From: Pontibacter sp. HSC-14F20
Lineage (GTDB): Bacteria; Bacteroidota; Bacteroidia; Cytophagales; Hymenobacteraceae
Length of the DNA: 64,000 bases
Direction: 5' to 3'
NCBI RefSeq assembly: GCF_019599265.1
Contig: NZ_JAHZTC010000008.1
Coordinates: 1 to 64,000, forward strand
Part shown: positions 17,343-27,030 of the stretch, in pieces
Position numbering within the stretch: the stretch's first letter is position 1
How the letters are laid out: every line of letters starts with the position of its first letter
Made by a program: the position numbers and the translations under genes
The notes under the pieces: generated by a model
Seen by the model: the letters and a program-made list of their open reading frames with translations, nothing else
Told to the model about the DNA's origin: nothing
Databases searched by the model: none

Positions 17343-17403
17343 TCGTATGTCGTTTTATTTTGAGTGAGACTAAATTTCTATACGTGAATCGGCGGAGGGG
17401 CTG

Positions 17404-18168
17404 TCAACCGAATCGGCCCGTGATGTAGTTTTGGGTGCGGGTATCTTTGGGGCTCGTAAACATGGTTTTGGTTTTGGCATATTCTACTAATTCGCCCATG
17501 TAAAAGAAAGCGGTATGGTCGCTCACACGGCCAGCCTGCTGCATGTTGTGTGTTACGATCACGATGGTATAGTCCTTCTTCAGTTCGTAGATTAGCTCTT
17601 CTATTTTAGCCGTAGAAATCGGGTCGAGTGCCGAAGCGGGTTCATCCATCAGGATAACCGAAGGCTGTATAGCCAAAGCGCGGGCAATGCACAAACGCTG
17701 CTGCTGACCACCCGACAGTGCTAGTGCCGACTTGTCGAGCTTGTCTTTCACCTCGTTCCAGAGGGCGGCTTGCTGCAGTGACTTCTCACAGGTTTCCTGC
17801 AGGGTTTTCTTGTCCTTTATACCTTGTATTTTGAGGCCATACACCACGTTTTCGAAAATGGTTTTCGGGAAGGGGTTGGGCTTCTGGAACACCATACCTA
17901 CTTCCTTTCGGAGTTCATCCACCCTTACATCAGTGGCGTAGATATCGCGACCGTCCAACAGAATCTGCCCCTCGGTGCGGAAACCATCGATGTAGTCGTT
18001 CATGCGGTTGAAAGTGCGCAGGAATGTAGACTTGCCACAGCCCGACGGACCGATAAAGGCTGTTACGGCCTTCTCTTCCATAGCGATGTTAATGTTCTTA
18101 AGCGCCTGGAAATCGCCGTAGTAGGCATCGAGGTTAATGGCTTCTAACTTACTTTGTCTTTTGGTCAT
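17404..18168 (-). CDS. pstB: Phosphate ABC transporter ATPase
   Basis: The ATP-hydrolysing subunit of the high-affinity phosphate importer. At 254 residues it has the family length. Walker A is GPSGCGKST (40-48), the ABC signature is LSGGQQQRL (151-159), Walker B is VILMDEP (171-177), and the switch His is H207. It starts 10 bp after pstA, in the pstS-pstC-pstA-pstB-phoU operon. Confidence 0.97.
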   Translation of the reverse strand: MTKRQSKLEAINLDAYYGDFQALKNINIAMEEKAVTAFIGPSGCGKSTFLRTFNRMNDYIDGFRTEGQILLDGRDIYATDVRVDELRKEVGMVFQKPNPFPKTIFENVVYGLKIQGIKDKKTLQETCEKSLQQAALWNEVKDKLDKSALALSGGQQQRLCIARALAIQPSVILMDEPASALDPISTAKIEELIYELKKDYTIVIVTHNMQQAGRVSDHTAFFYMGELVEYAKTKTMFTSPKDTRTQNYITGRFG

Positions 18169-18178
18169 GGGTGAAAAC

Positions 18179-19036
18179 TTACCATTTTATTTTCTTTTGC
18201 TGACGGTGGCGCAGGTATACCGCAATGCCGTTGAGCAAGAAGGTAATCAATAAGAGGATAATGATGGCTGCTGCCGCATTGGTCAAAAAGGCTTCCTGCG
18301 GACGCGAAGTCCAGTTAAAAATCTGAATTGGTAACACTGTGAACTCGTCCATCGGCGTCTTCGGCACAAACGGCACGTACGCCAGCGCCCCGATCACGAT
18401 GAGCGGAGCCGCTTCGCCCACCGCCCGCGAGAGCGCCAGAATCACGCCCGTCAGAATGCCGCCAAAAGAGGCGGGCAGCACCTGGTTCCATACTGTTTGC
18501 CATTTAGAGGCGCCCAGCGCAAAAGAACCGTCGCGGATGGTGCGGGGCACAGCTTTGATAGCTTCGCGGGTCGTTACGATGATGATGGGCAAGATAAGGA
18601 GCGAGAGCGCGAGCGCACCCGCCAGCAAAATGCCTCCCAGATTCATCATGCGCACAAAAAGCTCCAGCCCCAGCAAACCGTAGATAATGGACGGTACACC
18701 AGCGAGGTTGGCGATGTTAATCTCCAGGAAATTCGAGAGCTTCGTCTTTTTCGCGTACTCCTCCAGGTATATACCTGCGGCTATACCTAGCGGAAAAGCA
18801 ATCAGAGCAGACAGCACCAGAATCCAGAGTGTCCCGGCCCAAGCTGTAAGTATGCCTGCGCGGGCAGCACGGCGCGATGGAAGGCTGGTCAGGAAGTCCC
18901 AATCGATGCGGCCTATACCTTCCATCACAATGTCAATCAGGAAGATAGCCAGCACCACCAGTCCGATGAAGGTACAGAAAATACCGAACACCTGAAAGGC
19001 CTTGTCTTTGAGGCGGTTTTTTTCAGAGTTAGTCAT
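18179..19036 (-). CDS. pstA: Phosphate ABC transporter permease PstA
   Basis: One of two membrane subunits of the phosphate importer. The 285-residue product has six predicted spans and the EAA-loop region of binding-protein-dependent permeases ([15 protein letters not shown] then [26 protein letters not shown]). It overlaps the 3' end of pstC by 8 bp, so the two permeases are translationally coupled. Confidence 0.95.
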   Translation of the reverse strand: MTNSEKNRLKDKAFQVFGIFCTFIGLVVLAIFLIDIVMEGIGRIDWDFLTSLPSRRAARAGILTAWAGTLWILVLSALIAFPLGIAAGIYLEEYAKKTKLSNFLEINIANLAGVPSIIYGLLGLELFVRMMNLGGILLAGALALSLLILPIIIVTTREAIKAVPRTIRDGSFALGASKWQTVWNQVLPASFGGILTGVILALSRAVGEAAPLIVIGALAYVPFVPKTPMDEFTVLPIQIFNWTSRPQEAFLTNAAAAIIILLLITFLLNGIAVYLRHRQQKKIKW

Positions 19037-19904
19037 ACTTTTCCTGATATTTCTTTTTGATCCAGAAACTGAGGTTGTTCAGCAAAAACGTGAACACAAA
19101 CAGTGTCATACCTGCTGCGAAAATGGTGCGGTACTCCAGCGAACCGTGCGGCACATCACCCAGGCTCACCTGCACAATGTAGGTCGTGATCGTCTCGATG
19201 GGTACCAGCGGATTGAGCGTGAGGCGCGGCTGCTGACCTGCCGCAATGGCCACAAGCATGGTCTCTCCCACGGCCCTCGAAATAGCCAGAATCACCGACA
19301 CCAGTATACCTGACGAAGCGGCAGGCACCATCACCCCGAAGGCGGTTTGCAGTCGGGTGGAGCCCATACCGTAGGCAGCTTCGCGTAAGGAACGGGGTAC
19401 GGCACTAATGGCATCTTCGCTCAGTGAGGAAATCATCGGGATGATCATAATGCCCATAACTATACCTGCCGACAAAGCGTTAAAACCGGCTAAGCCAGGT
19501 ATAAACGATTGCAGGAAAGGCGTTACTACCGTCAGAGCGAAGAAACCATAAACTACCGTAGGTATAGTAGCCAGCACTTCCAGCAGTGGTTTGACAAAGG
19601 TTTTGAAGCGAGCATGGGCATACTCGTTGAGATAGATGGCGATGGTAAGCCCGATGGGCAGCGCGACTGCAATGGCAATGGCCGTGGTGAGAAAAGTGCC
19701 CGCCACGAGCGGCATGATGCCGAATTTCTTCTCTGCAAATAGCGGCGTCCATTCCTTTTCCGTCAGAAAGCGCAGAATAGACACTTCGCTGAAGAATTTA
19801 ACCGACTCCGACAGCAGTACCCAAATGATGCTGAGCGTGATCAGAATCGTAATGGCGGCCGACAGCCACAGCAAGCCTTCGATAATTTTCTCCTGTACTC
19901 TCAA
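19029..19904 (-). CDS. pstC: Phosphate ABC transporter permease PstC
   Basis: The second permease subunit, 291 residues with six predicted spans. It carries the [43 protein letters not shown] permease loop (seen in pieces around residues 172-215). The frame opens with TTG at 19904. It is separated from pstS by 72 bp that contain the hairpin 19921-19960. pstA overlaps its 3' end. Confidence 0.95.
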   Translation of the reverse strand: MRVQEKIIEGLLWLSAAITILITLSIIWVLLSESVKFFSEVSILRFLTEKEWTPLFAEKKFGIMPLVAGTFLTTAIAIAVALPIGLTIAIYLNEYAHARFKTFVKPLLEVLATIPTVVYGFFALTVVTPFLQSFIPGLAGFNALSAGIVMGIMIIPMISSLSEDAISAVPRSLREAAYGMGSTRLQTAFGVMVPAASSGILVSVILAISRAVGETMLVAIAAGQQPRLTLNPLVPIETITTYIVQVSLGDVPHGSLEYRTIFAAGMTLFVFTFLLNNLSFWIKKKYQEKYD

Positions 19905-19920
19905 GGTGCTTTTGATTGGA

Positions 19921-19960
19921 GCGCAGGTATAGCTTTTGTCTTCGTGGGCTATACCTGCGC
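19921..19960. repeat. Hairpin of inverted AGGTATAG octamers in the pstS-pstC gap
   Basis: Two 13-base arms (GCGCAGGTATAGC, 19921-19933, and its exact complement at 19948-19960) surround a 14-base loop. It is built from two inverted copies of the genome-wide signature. A hairpin between pstS and pstC could stabilise the upstream pstS message and lower pstC expression, as is known for other binding-protein transporter operons; that role is inference here. Confidence 0.85.
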
Positions 19961-19976
19961 TGGTTGTTTCAGGGTG

Positions 19977-20957
19977 TTACTGTTGATTGGCCGTAGCGCC
20001 ACCTATCGTAAATTGCTCGAACTTCTGTTGTTGCTCTTTGTAAAGGTTATCTGGCAAGCGGATGTAACCAACTTCCTCACTTAAATCACCTGCGTTTTCG
20101 AGGTAGAAGTTGATGAAGTCCACTACTTCGGGCTTGTTAACTGCCTTTGAGCTGATGTACAGAAACAGCGCACGCGAAAGCGGTGCATAAGAACCGTCTT
20201 TTACCGTTTCCAATGATGGCAGGATAGCACCTGCGCCGTTATCTACAGGTATAGCTTTGAGCTTGCCTTTGTTCTCGTCGTAGTAGGCGTACCCAAAAAA
20301 GCCCAGCGCCAGTGGATCAGTAGACACGCCCTGCACCAGCACATTGTCGTCTTCGCTGGCAGTATAGTCGCCTCGGCTTGAGTGGCTCTTGCCCACAATG
20401 GCTTCGGTGAAATAGTCGTATGTGCCAGACTCTACGCCTGCGCCATACAGGTGAATCTCCTTGTCAGGCCACTCGGGGCGGATCTGGTTCCAACGCATGA
20501 TTTTACCCTGCGCTTCGGGCTCCCAGATTTTCTTCAGTTCGGCCACGGTAATGTCTTTGGCCCAGTCGTTGGAAGGGTGCACCACCACGGTCAGGCCATC
20601 GTAGGCCACCGAAAGCTGCACATACGAAAGGCCGTTTTCGCTTGCTGTTTCTGCTTCCGAAGCGTTCATGGAGCGTGAGGCGTTTACAATGTCAATCTCG
20701 CCGCGGGTGAATTTCTTCATGCCGCCGCCCGTGCCTGAAACGCCCACGGTCACTCTCACGTCCGGAGCCTCGGCGCGGTACTCTTCGGCCACAGCTTCGG
20801 TCACAGGATATACTGTAGAGGAACCGTCAATCTGGATGGAGCCTGACAGGTCGCTGGCTCCTTCCTGGCTGTTGCCGCCGCACGATGTGAAAGCAAGCGA
20901 GGTGCCCAGCAGGATGGCTGCACTGAGTTTAAATCGGGAAAAGCTAAGGTGTAGCAT
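19977..20957 (-). CDS. pstS: Phosphate-binding lipoprotein PstS
   Basis: The periplasmic phosphate receptor of the Pst importer, 326 residues. It has a lipoprotein signal peptide ending SLAFTSC with the lipidated cysteine at about residue 26. Phosphate-binding loops are visible as DGSSTVYP near 44-51, [12 protein letters not shown] near 72-83 and [10 protein letters not shown] near 175. ATG start. The porin gene lies 100 bp upstream, and pstC follows after a hairpin. Confidence 0.96.
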   Translation of the reverse strand: MLHLSFSRFKLSAAILLGTSLAFTSCGGNSQEGASDLSGSIQIDGSSTVYPVTEAVAEEYRAEAPDVRVTVGVSGTGGGMKKFTRGEIDIVNASRSMNASEAETASENGLSYVQLSVAYDGLTVVVHPSNDWAKDITVAELKKIWEPEAQGKIMRWNQIRPEWPDKEIHLYGAGVESGTYDYFTEAIVGKSHSSRGDYTASEDDNVLVQGVSTDPLALGFFGYAYYDENKGKLKAIPVDNGAGAILPSLETVKDGSYAPLSRALFLYISSKAVNKPEVVDFINFYLENAGDLSEEVGYIRLPDNLYKEQQQKFEQFTIGGATANQQ

Positions 20958-21057
20958 ACAATTCGATTTTAGGATATGTAAGTTGTGTATGTCTAGTCTG
21001 TCTTTAGTGAACTTTGCTTTTGGTCGGGTGTACTGGTTTGGTTATCAGTTGGTTTTG

Positions 21058-22245
21058 TTATAAGGCTAACTCCATCTGCAGTCTGAACTGAGTGTAGTCT
21101 TCGCGGCTCGCTTCCTGTGTCAGCGTTACGTCGCTCTGCACTTTGAGCGAGTGTCCCACAATATATTTTGACACCCCCAAAGTGTATTGGTCCTGTTGGC
21201 GTATACCTGTTTCGGTAGTCGGGACGAAGTCGGTATAGCGGCCAGCCACTTCCCAATTGCTCGGCAAGAGGTAGCCAGCCTGCAGGTTCAGGGCATTGCC
21301 CGTCACAAAGGTTTCGGCCACGTCGCCCAGTTCGTCGCGCAGCACCACAGGACCATCGGTTGCTTTACGGTCAGCATACTCGGCCATGGCCGAAAAGCCG
21401 CGATACTTAAATATAGCATCCACGAACCAGGTGCGCAGGCTGCGCGTCTCGCTCAGGAAATCGCCGAGCTGCGCCTGTTCTCGCGCGGCATTGTTGTTAT
21501 AATCGAAAGAGGCGGCCAAAGCGAGTTTTGGTGTTTGCTCCCGCTCAATGTCGCTTCCCACATAGTCGCCGCCACCTTCAAACGCCCCGAACGGCAGTAT
21601 TTCAAACCTCCCTGTATAGTCGTAGCCGCCTGTGTTGTTCACCGTAATATCGCGTCCTTCGCCCATCGAAATAGAACCGATTTCTCTGAACACTACCTGT
21701 CCCAACTGGTGCTCGTGATGGAGTTGCAAACCCGCGTCGCGGTCGAGGTTGAAGCGGGAGTTGAGCAGGCTGCGGTCAACGAACTGGAGTTTCTGCGAAG
21801 AGACCACACGCTCGCGGTTACCCGGCAGTTTGGTCTGGCCCACCCACAGTTGCAGGTTCGGGGTAAGGTGCCATTTGACCACTGCATCGAGTATAATGTT
21901 GTCGGCATTATTGGTCACGTCGGGCACATCGCTTCCGATGTCGCTGTTGCTCAGGCCGAGCTCTATCTTGTATTCTAATCTTGGAGAGAAGGCAAAGCCA
22001 TCAAATTTCAGGCGTGCCCTGCGAATCAGGAAGCGGTCGTCCCACTCGTTGGTAGCGGGGTTTTGTCCTCCTTGGTAAAGTAACTGGAATCGGGTGCCGA
22101 ACCTGAGGCTGAAAGAAGAGTCAGCGGCCACGAATTGCAGGCCTTTGCCGAACTTGCTGTTGTTGACGGTCTGGGCTTGTGTGCCGGAGGTATAGAGAAG
22201 GCTGAATAAGAGCACCAAAAGGACTCCTTTAAGGTTGTGGTTCAC
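21058..22245 (-). CDS. Phosphate-type outer-membrane porin (OprO/OprP family)
   Basis: A 395-residue beta-barrel protein with a signal peptide ending TQAQ at about residue 25. The pattern of alternating strands, FSLRFGTRFQLLYQGG, RRARLKFDGFAFSPRLEYKIELGL and the final QFRLQMEL, matches the OprP/OprO (phosphate/polyphosphate-selective) porin family. The frame opens with GTG. It lies directly upstream of pstS on the same strand, which supports phosphate uptake across the outer membrane. Confidence 0.9.
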   Translation of the reverse strand: MNHNLKGVLLVLLFSLLYTSGTQAQTVNNSKFGKGLQFVAADSSFSLRFGTRFQLLYQGGQNPATNEWDDRFLIRRARLKFDGFAFSPRLEYKIELGLSNSDIGSDVPDVTNNADNIILDAVVKWHLTPNLQLWVGQTKLPGNRERVVSSQKLQFVDRSLLNSRFNLDRDAGLQLHHEHQLGQVVFREIGSISMGEGRDITVNNTGGYDYTGRFEILPFGAFEGGGDYVGSDIEREQTPKLALAASFDYNNNAAREQAQLGDFLSETRSLRTWFVDAIFKYRGFSAMAEYADRKATDGPVVLRDELGDVAETFVTGNALNLQAGYLLPSNWEVAGRYTDFVPTTETGIRQQDQYTLGVSKYIVGHSLKVQSDVTLTQEASREDYTQFRLQMELAL

Positions 22246-22303
22246 GCGCTGTATTAGTTTAGGGTGAGAATTAAGCTAATGCCATGCTGTTATGCTTTAA
22301 CTT

Positions 22304-22330
22304 AAGTCGCAGTAGTCTAAGCTGCGACTT
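22304..22330. promoter_or_regulatory. 9-bp inverted repeat upstream of the porin operon
   Basis: AAGTCGCAG (22304-22312) and its exact complement (22322-22330) flank a 9-base spacer. The position, 59-85 bp upstream of the porin GTG, fits an operator or a 5' leader hairpin. The binding factor is unknown. Confidence 0.4.
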
Positions 22331-22526
22331 GCTTTACGTGTTTCAGGCGTAGCAGATGGTTAGTCAGGCCATTGGTGCTGTTTCTGAACTCCGGTACAAA
22401 ATAACCACTCTAGTATTACCCGAAGGTTATGGCCATATTACGGATATGTTAAGATTTGTGGTGTGACGCAGGTATAAGCCTGTATACCTGGTTCTCAGGT
22501 ATAACCCCAGGTATAGCGCCATAAAA

Positions 22527-22557
22527 AAAGAGCCCGGATTTGTTGTCCGGGCTCTTT
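22527..22557 (-). terminator. Terminator after the beta-helix lipoprotein gene
   Basis: A 12-bp perfect GC-rich stem with a 7-base loop and seven T on the minus strand. It lies about 85 bp beyond the stop codon of the lipoprotein gene and ends the TonB receptor-lipoprotein unit before the porin-pst operon begins. Confidence 0.93.
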
Positions 22558-22640
22558 CTGGTTCAGGTGATGTAAGCCACTTGTAAGTCTTTCAATTGTG
22601 GCCGCTTTGTGGCAGCCTCATTTGTGAAGGTTAAATTCAA

Positions 22641-23768
22641 TTAGAATTTGTAGCCTGTCCAGCCGAACACGGTTGTATTGGCACCTGTAATAGCACTGTT
22701 AGCTTTGATGTCCGCGTTGTCAGGGTTTTTAACTTCCTGGCCTTTCACTACCATGCCATCATTTTTGTATTCAATCACAGTTCCTGAATTACCATTGCCC
22801 TTACCGTCAGTCAAATCGATCAGGTCTGTGGCAGAACCGCCTTTGATCAGCAGGTTAGTAATGTTGGCTTTGGCACCTCTGCGTACTTTCACGGCATCCT
22901 GCATCTCAAAAGTAGACTCGTTTACAATCGTGATGTTCTTGAAGAAGAAATCAGATTGGTTCGCATCGCCAGGGGTGTTGCCATCCAGGTTGCCGTCCAG
23001 CTCAGCGCCACGTGGGTCAGATTCTGTACTGGTATAGCCAGCCTTCCAAACACCGTAAGCATTGTCCAATGTGCCGGACCAGCCCTGTGTTACGTCAAAC
23101 ATATCGTCGTCAGAGTCCACCACCAGCAGGTTCTTTACATTTACTGTACCACCAAAGAACTCGACAGCATCATCAGCACCGTTTGGGATGTAAACGTTTT
23201 CGATCTTAGTGCCGCTTCCTACGCCATTCAGGGTCAGACCATTGTGTTCGATGTCAGCTGAAGATTTTGCTCCGGTATACTCTAAGATGAGGTACTCTAT
23301 TACACCTGAGTTGTCGTTGTTATTTTCGCCGCCATAAATAACAGCCGGATTAACTTCTGTGGTGCTGGTAGTAACTTTGCCAGCAGGACCTGAAAGTCTT
23401 GCCTTGCCGTTGATGATCAAACCACCCCAGTCCCCCTGATTAGGAGCAGCCGCTGCAGATGTTATTTTAACTGGTTTGTCGGCTGTGCCGTTAACAAAAA
23501 TCTGGCCGCCCTGCTCAACCAGGATGTACTTGTTGAATCCCTTTTCAGCTTTGATAACCGTACCAGCTGGTATTCTGAGTTTTCCTCCGTCAACCACAAG
23601 TAGCGACCCTGTTAATTTGTATTCGATATTCGGGTCAAGTGTAACTTCAGTGGAAATATCGCCGCTTAGCTCACTGCTTACAGTAGGGGATGGCGTTGTA
23701 GTTTCGTCATCTTTGCATGAGAATAACCCCATCGGGATCATTAATAGGTAAAGGATTGTCTTTTTCAT
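22641..23768 (-). CDS. Beta-helix surface lipoprotein (TonB-receptor partner)
   Basis: A lipoprotein: the signal peptide from the internal ATG at 23768 ends MGLFSC, with the lipidated cysteine at residue 18 followed by an acidic KDDE stretch, as in surface-exposed lipoproteins. The rest is repetitive, with VNGTADKPVKIT, GDWGGLIINGKARLSG, LTLNGVGSGTKIENVYIPNGADDAVEFFGGTVNVKNL and similar Gly/Asn-rich turns, indicating a right-handed parallel beta-helix. No enzyme motif is evident. It lies 70 bp after the TonB receptor and before the phosphate porin, so it is probably its surface partner. Confidence 0.78.
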   Translation of the reverse strand: MKKTILYLLMIPMGLFSCKDDETTTPSPTVSSELSGDISTEVTLDPNIEYKLTGSLLVVDGGKLRIPAGTVIKAEKGFNKYILVEQGGQIFVNGTADKPVKITSAAAAPNQGDWGGLIINGKARLSGPAGKVTTSTTEVNPAVIYGGENNNDNSGVIEYLILEYTGAKSSADIEHNGLTLNGVGSGTKIENVYIPNGADDAVEFFGGTVNVKNLLVVDSDDDMFDVTQGWSGTLDNAYGVWKAGYTSTESDPRGAELDGNLDGNTPGDANQSDFFFKNITIVNESTFEMQDAVKVRRGAKANITNLLIKGGSATDLIDLTDGKGNGNSGTVIEYKNDGMVVKGQEVKNPDNADIKANSAITGANTTVFGWTGYKF

Positions 23769-23838
23769 TTTGTTTGATTGTTTATACAATATTATGAATG
23801 AGAAATCAACTGAATGTGACCGGATTATTAACTAATTG

Positions 23839-26568
23839 TTAAAACTGGTAGGTCACGCCAAAGTCAAATGCAGCGCCCCTTTTGTAGCTGCGGATGATAA
23901 CATTTTCAGCATCGGTGTCTGAGCCGGCACCCTCTCTGGTGAGCTTATATTCCGGATTCAAAAGATTTTTGGCCTTCAAAGTGAATTTAAGATGATCGTT
24001 GATTCCCAGTGAGGTAACAAAGTCCAGCGTAGTGATGCGTTCTTCGATCAGGTTGTTAAACCCGCGTGTGCCAATTGTGTGCACTCTGTCGCTCAGGTAG
24101 TTGAGTACAAGCGCAGAGGTTATGCTGGTGTTATTGTTGGTTAACAGATTGTAAGTCAGGTCCGCATTGAAGATATAAGGAGCGGCACCCTCCAGCGTGG
24201 AGGAGGTGTTCTGCACAAAAAAGGTCGGGTCTAGGTTGACGCGGGTATAGATATAGGACGCATTCAGGCCGGCATTCAGACGGTGCTTTTCGGCAAGGTT
24301 CATCAGCGATTTTCTCACTTCTACCTCTACACCGGTGGCAACCGCATGATCCGAAACGTTGTCGTAAGTTCTCAGGCCTGCTGAGTTTCCCTGATCTACC
24401 CGCGCAATCGGATTCAGAATATGCTTGTAAAAAGCGTTCACCGAGAAATAATCTCCTGAGGACAGGTAGGAATCCCACTTTAGGTCAAAATTGTAGTTGG
24501 TGGAGACTTCCAGGTTCGGGTTACCGTTTTCATTCCCGTCGATTCCCAGGTAAATGAACGGCGATATCTCTTTGTCCTGCGGCAAGGTATAGGTGCGGCT
24601 TATACCTGTTCTGAAGTGATTTTTCTCGTTCAGCTCATACTTGGTGTTCAGGCTGGGCGATAAAAAGAATTCATCTATCGTGTTAGAGCCAACGTCGGCG
24701 CTACGGTTTACTTTGTAGTTGATCTTCGTGTATATATCGTCTGCCCTTAAGCCTGCATTCAGTGTAAGTTTGTTTCCGAACTTGTGCACCAAATCAACAT
24801 AAGCGGCATGGTTGTTTCTTTCTACTTCGTAGGTGTCGTTAAAGTGCTCAACCCGGAAATCGCCGTTCGATAAACTTTGCTGATTAAAGTAGGGGTCGAG
24901 GCGGATATCATCTAATTTGAAGGTAGGAAGGTTGCTCTGTCCGCCAGCCCATATGAGGTTATAAATGGGAGCTGAGAACTCGTTGGAACTGATCCTGCTG
25001 TCGTAGCCAATTTCTATGTAAGATGGGTTTCCCAGATCAGCAGAAAGCGAATACTGCAGACTGGCTTTCGGGAGAACGGCAGTTTCTGTTATTTTACTGT
25101 TGAAGCGTTGGTTTCTTCCTTCTCCCACACCCAGTTGGACCATCCCATCCCCGATAGAAGGGAACATCACGATTCTGCGGTCAGGCTCTTGGCCAATCAC
25201 ATGGTTTACGGCAGCACCTACGTTATATTTTATCCTGTCCGATAGGTTGCCGCTCCAAATAAGCTGGTTAATAATAGCCGAGTTGTCGTTTACCTGCAGG
25301 CGTCGAGTGTATCCTTCAGAGTTATAGTCCTCCGCTACCTGAAACAGTTCTGTTTCCTTGCCATAGAAGTTGGAGGCGGCAGCTGTGGCAGTGTGCAGGT
25401 ACATAGAGTTGAAATGCAGCTGACTGTTTCTGAGGTTAAACTCCAGATTGGCCGCCAGCATGTGCGAAGCGCTGTGGCTGGATTGCTGGTAGTCAAAATC
25501 GCGGAAAGGATTTTTAGGATTGGTGGCCGTAATCAAGCGGGTAACGCCTTCCTGATAATGGTACTTGTTATCCATGGCACCAACTACAAAAAAGCGATGC
25601 TTGTTCAGAAAAGTGCTGCCACCGGAAACAGAGAGTCCACCGTTAAAAAGGGGATTTTTAGAGAGAGGGTCAAGTGAATTGTTAAAGGTATAGCCATTCA
25701 AAAACTGCTCGCCGTTCTGGCTTGTAGGGCTTTTTGATGTAGTGGCAAAACCAAACTTGCTCATACCTTCCGGAAGAGAATAGTCACTGCCGATCACCTG
25801 GCTGTTTATACTGGTTGAAATCCCGATCTGAAGCGCATTGTTGTCAACAAGTTCTTTTGAATTAATGTTGATCAAGGCTCCGCCAACATCGCCATTCATT
25901 GACGCGGAGAATACTTTGTTCACTTCAACCGACTGAATAATGTCGCTCGTGAAGAAATCGAGTGAGATATTCTTGAATTGAGGGTCTTCAGAAGGTATAG
26001 CGAAGCCATTCAGAGTGGTGGTGTTATAGCGGTCACCCAGTCCGCGGACGAATACATTCTTCACGCCATCTCGTTTCGAAACACCTGATATCTTGGTAAC
26101 AGCGCCTTCGGCATTGCTGACGCCTTTTCTGGAGAGTTCCTGTGCGCCAATAGCCTGTGTAGCTATAACGGCTTTCTTCTGATCTAAAAGTAAGATTTGC
26201 TCTGTTTCCCTGTTCCCTTTTGCCGTTATGGTCACCTCCGACAGTTGCGATGTGCTCTGCTCCATCGCCACGTCTATGGTGGTCGTTTTGCCTGCCGTTA
26301 CGGTCACACTGCTAACAGATTTCGGCGTATACGAAAGGCTGTTTACTTCTAAGGTATAGGTACCTTCCTTCACGTTATCGATGCGGAACTTACCGAAGGC
26401 GTCCGAAGGAGCGCCCAGTCCGGTTCCCTGCACTTTTATGATAGCGCCAATCAGCTCTTCGCCGTTTTTAGCGTCTTTGATGGCTCCCTGTATGCTGCCC
26501 GTTTGTGCGTGCACCGAAATGAAAGCGGATAACAGGAAAAATAGAACTGTGGTGAGAATTTGCCGCAT
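23839..26568 (-). CDS. TonB-dependent outer-membrane receptor
   Basis: A 909-residue TonB-dependent transporter with a signal peptide (1-22), an N-terminal carboxypeptidase-regulatory-like domain (GSIQGAIKDAKNGEELIGAIIKVQGT), a plug domain with GVSKRDGVKNVFVRGLGDRYNTTTLNG, and a beta-barrel ending in aromatic GAAFDFGVTYQF. It lacks the SusC-specific N-terminal marks, and the partner is a beta-helix lipoprotein, not SusD. Next to the porin and pst operon, it may import a phosphorus compound (inference). A -7 box and palindrome lie just upstream. Confidence 0.9.
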   Translation of the reverse strand: MRQILTTVLFFLLSAFISVHAQTGSIQGAIKDAKNGEELIGAIIKVQGTGLGAPSDAFGKFRIDNVKEGTYTLEVNSLSYTPKSVSSVTVTAGKTTTIDVAMEQSTSQLSEVTITAKGNRETEQILLLDQKKAVIATQAIGAQELSRKGVSNAEGAVTKISGVSKRDGVKNVFVRGLGDRYNTTTLNGFAIPSEDPQFKNISLDFFTSDIIQSVEVNKVFSASMNGDVGGALININSKELVDNNALQIGISTSINSQVIGSDYSLPEGMSKFGFATTSKSPTSQNGEQFLNGYTFNNSLDPLSKNPLFNGGLSVSGGSTFLNKHRFFVVGAMDNKYHYQEGVTRLITATNPKNPFRDFDYQQSSHSASHMLAANLEFNLRNSQLHFNSMYLHTATAAASNFYGKETELFQVAEDYNSEGYTRRLQVNDNSAIINQLIWSGNLSDRIKYNVGAAVNHVIGQEPDRRIVMFPSIGDGMVQLGVGEGRNQRFNSKITETAVLPKASLQYSLSADLGNPSYIEIGYDSRISSNEFSAPIYNLIWAGGQSNLPTFKLDDIRLDPYFNQQSLSNGDFRVEHFNDTYEVERNNHAAYVDLVHKFGNKLTLNAGLRADDIYTKINYKVNRSADVGSNTIDEFFLSPSLNTKYELNEKNHFRTGISRTYTLPQDKEISPFIYLGIDGNENGNPNLEVSTNYNFDLKWDSYLSSGDYFSVNAFYKHILNPIARVDQGNSAGLRTYDNVSDHAVATGVEVEVRKSLMNLAEKHRLNAGLNASYIYTRVNLDPTFFVQNTSSTLEGAAPYIFNADLTYNLLTNNNTSITSALVLNYLSDRVHTIGTRGFNNLIEERITTLDFVTSLGINDHLKFTLKAKNLLNPEYKLTREGAGSDTDAENVIIRSYKRGAAFDFGVTYQF

Positions 26569-26593
26569 TGTATTTATAGTCTGATTGATGCGA

Positions 26594-26601
26594 CAAAAGT
26601 A
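26594..26601 (-). promoter_or_regulatory. Putative -7 box of the TonB receptor gene
   Basis: The minus strand reads TACTTTTG, matching TAnnTTTG, 26 bp upstream of the ATG. Confidence 0.55.
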
Positions 26602-26615
26602 GAGGGGCTATATTA

Positions 26616-26632
26616 CCTCAATATTATTGAGG
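26616..26632. promoter_or_regulatory. Palindromic operator candidate at the TonB receptor promoter
   Basis: CCTCAATATTATTGAGG is a perfect palindrome of two 8-base arms around one base. It begins about 15 bp upstream of the -7 box, where a -33 element lies, so a bound dimeric regulator would block or recruit RNA polymerase. The regulator is unknown. Confidence 0.55.
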
Positions 26633-26861
26633 GGTTAAGTTTGTATTAATAAAGCTTAATATTTATTTGTAACCTGTTGACAAACAGATAATATAGGGTT
26701 GGTTGTGCTGGTTTTGGCATGAGCAGGAGGTAAAAGGGGCTGATACTGAGAAAGCAGATTGGCAGCTTCAGTGGGTTTTAACAATATAGTAACCTTACAA
26801 TAATCTACAGCTAATATTGCAGGTATAGTTTTGCTGCATCAATCCTTCCTTTATAAGAAAC

Positions 26862-26966
26862 TGATTGCGCATTATGGGTGAGATCAATTGCGGCAATCAA
26901 TAGTGGTGTGGCTTAGTCTCCCACACTACGCAAAAGACCTGCCTCGAAAGAGCGGGTCTTTTTTTG
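26862..26966 (+). ncRNA. Small RNA candidate with three hairpins and a terminator
   Basis: On the plus strand, three hairpins follow each other closely: TGATTGC with GCAATCA (26862-26899), then a GTGTGG/CCACAC stem (about 26901-26930), then an 8-bp stem with a G-U pair followed by seven T (about 26933-26966). The long T run is on the plus strand, but no gene precedes it there. This is the layout of an independent small RNA. No known RNA family was recognised and no promoter was clearly found. Confidence 0.4.
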
Positions 26967-27030
26967 TGCCTATACCTGTGGTGAGATAGGCATAAAGTTC
27001 TGTAAAAGCTCTTTTGTCAGGGAGTTTGCC

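Larger units (their letters stand above)
22246..22640. other. Intergenic region upstream of the porin
   Basis: No gene is visible. It holds a 9-bp stem hairpin at 22304-22330, several GGTATA elements near 22470-22515, and the terminator at 22527-22557. The hairpin lies 59-85 bp upstream of the porin start, where an operator (for example for PhoB) would be expected, but I could not recognise a Pho box. Confidence 0.6.
26569..27030. other. Gene-free 460-bp stretch upstream of the TonB receptor
   Basis: It has no convincing open frame on either strand. It contains the receptor promoter and palindrome (26594-26632), an AT-rich section, one AGGTATAG copy, and the three-hairpin element at 26862-26966. 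Confidence 0.7.
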
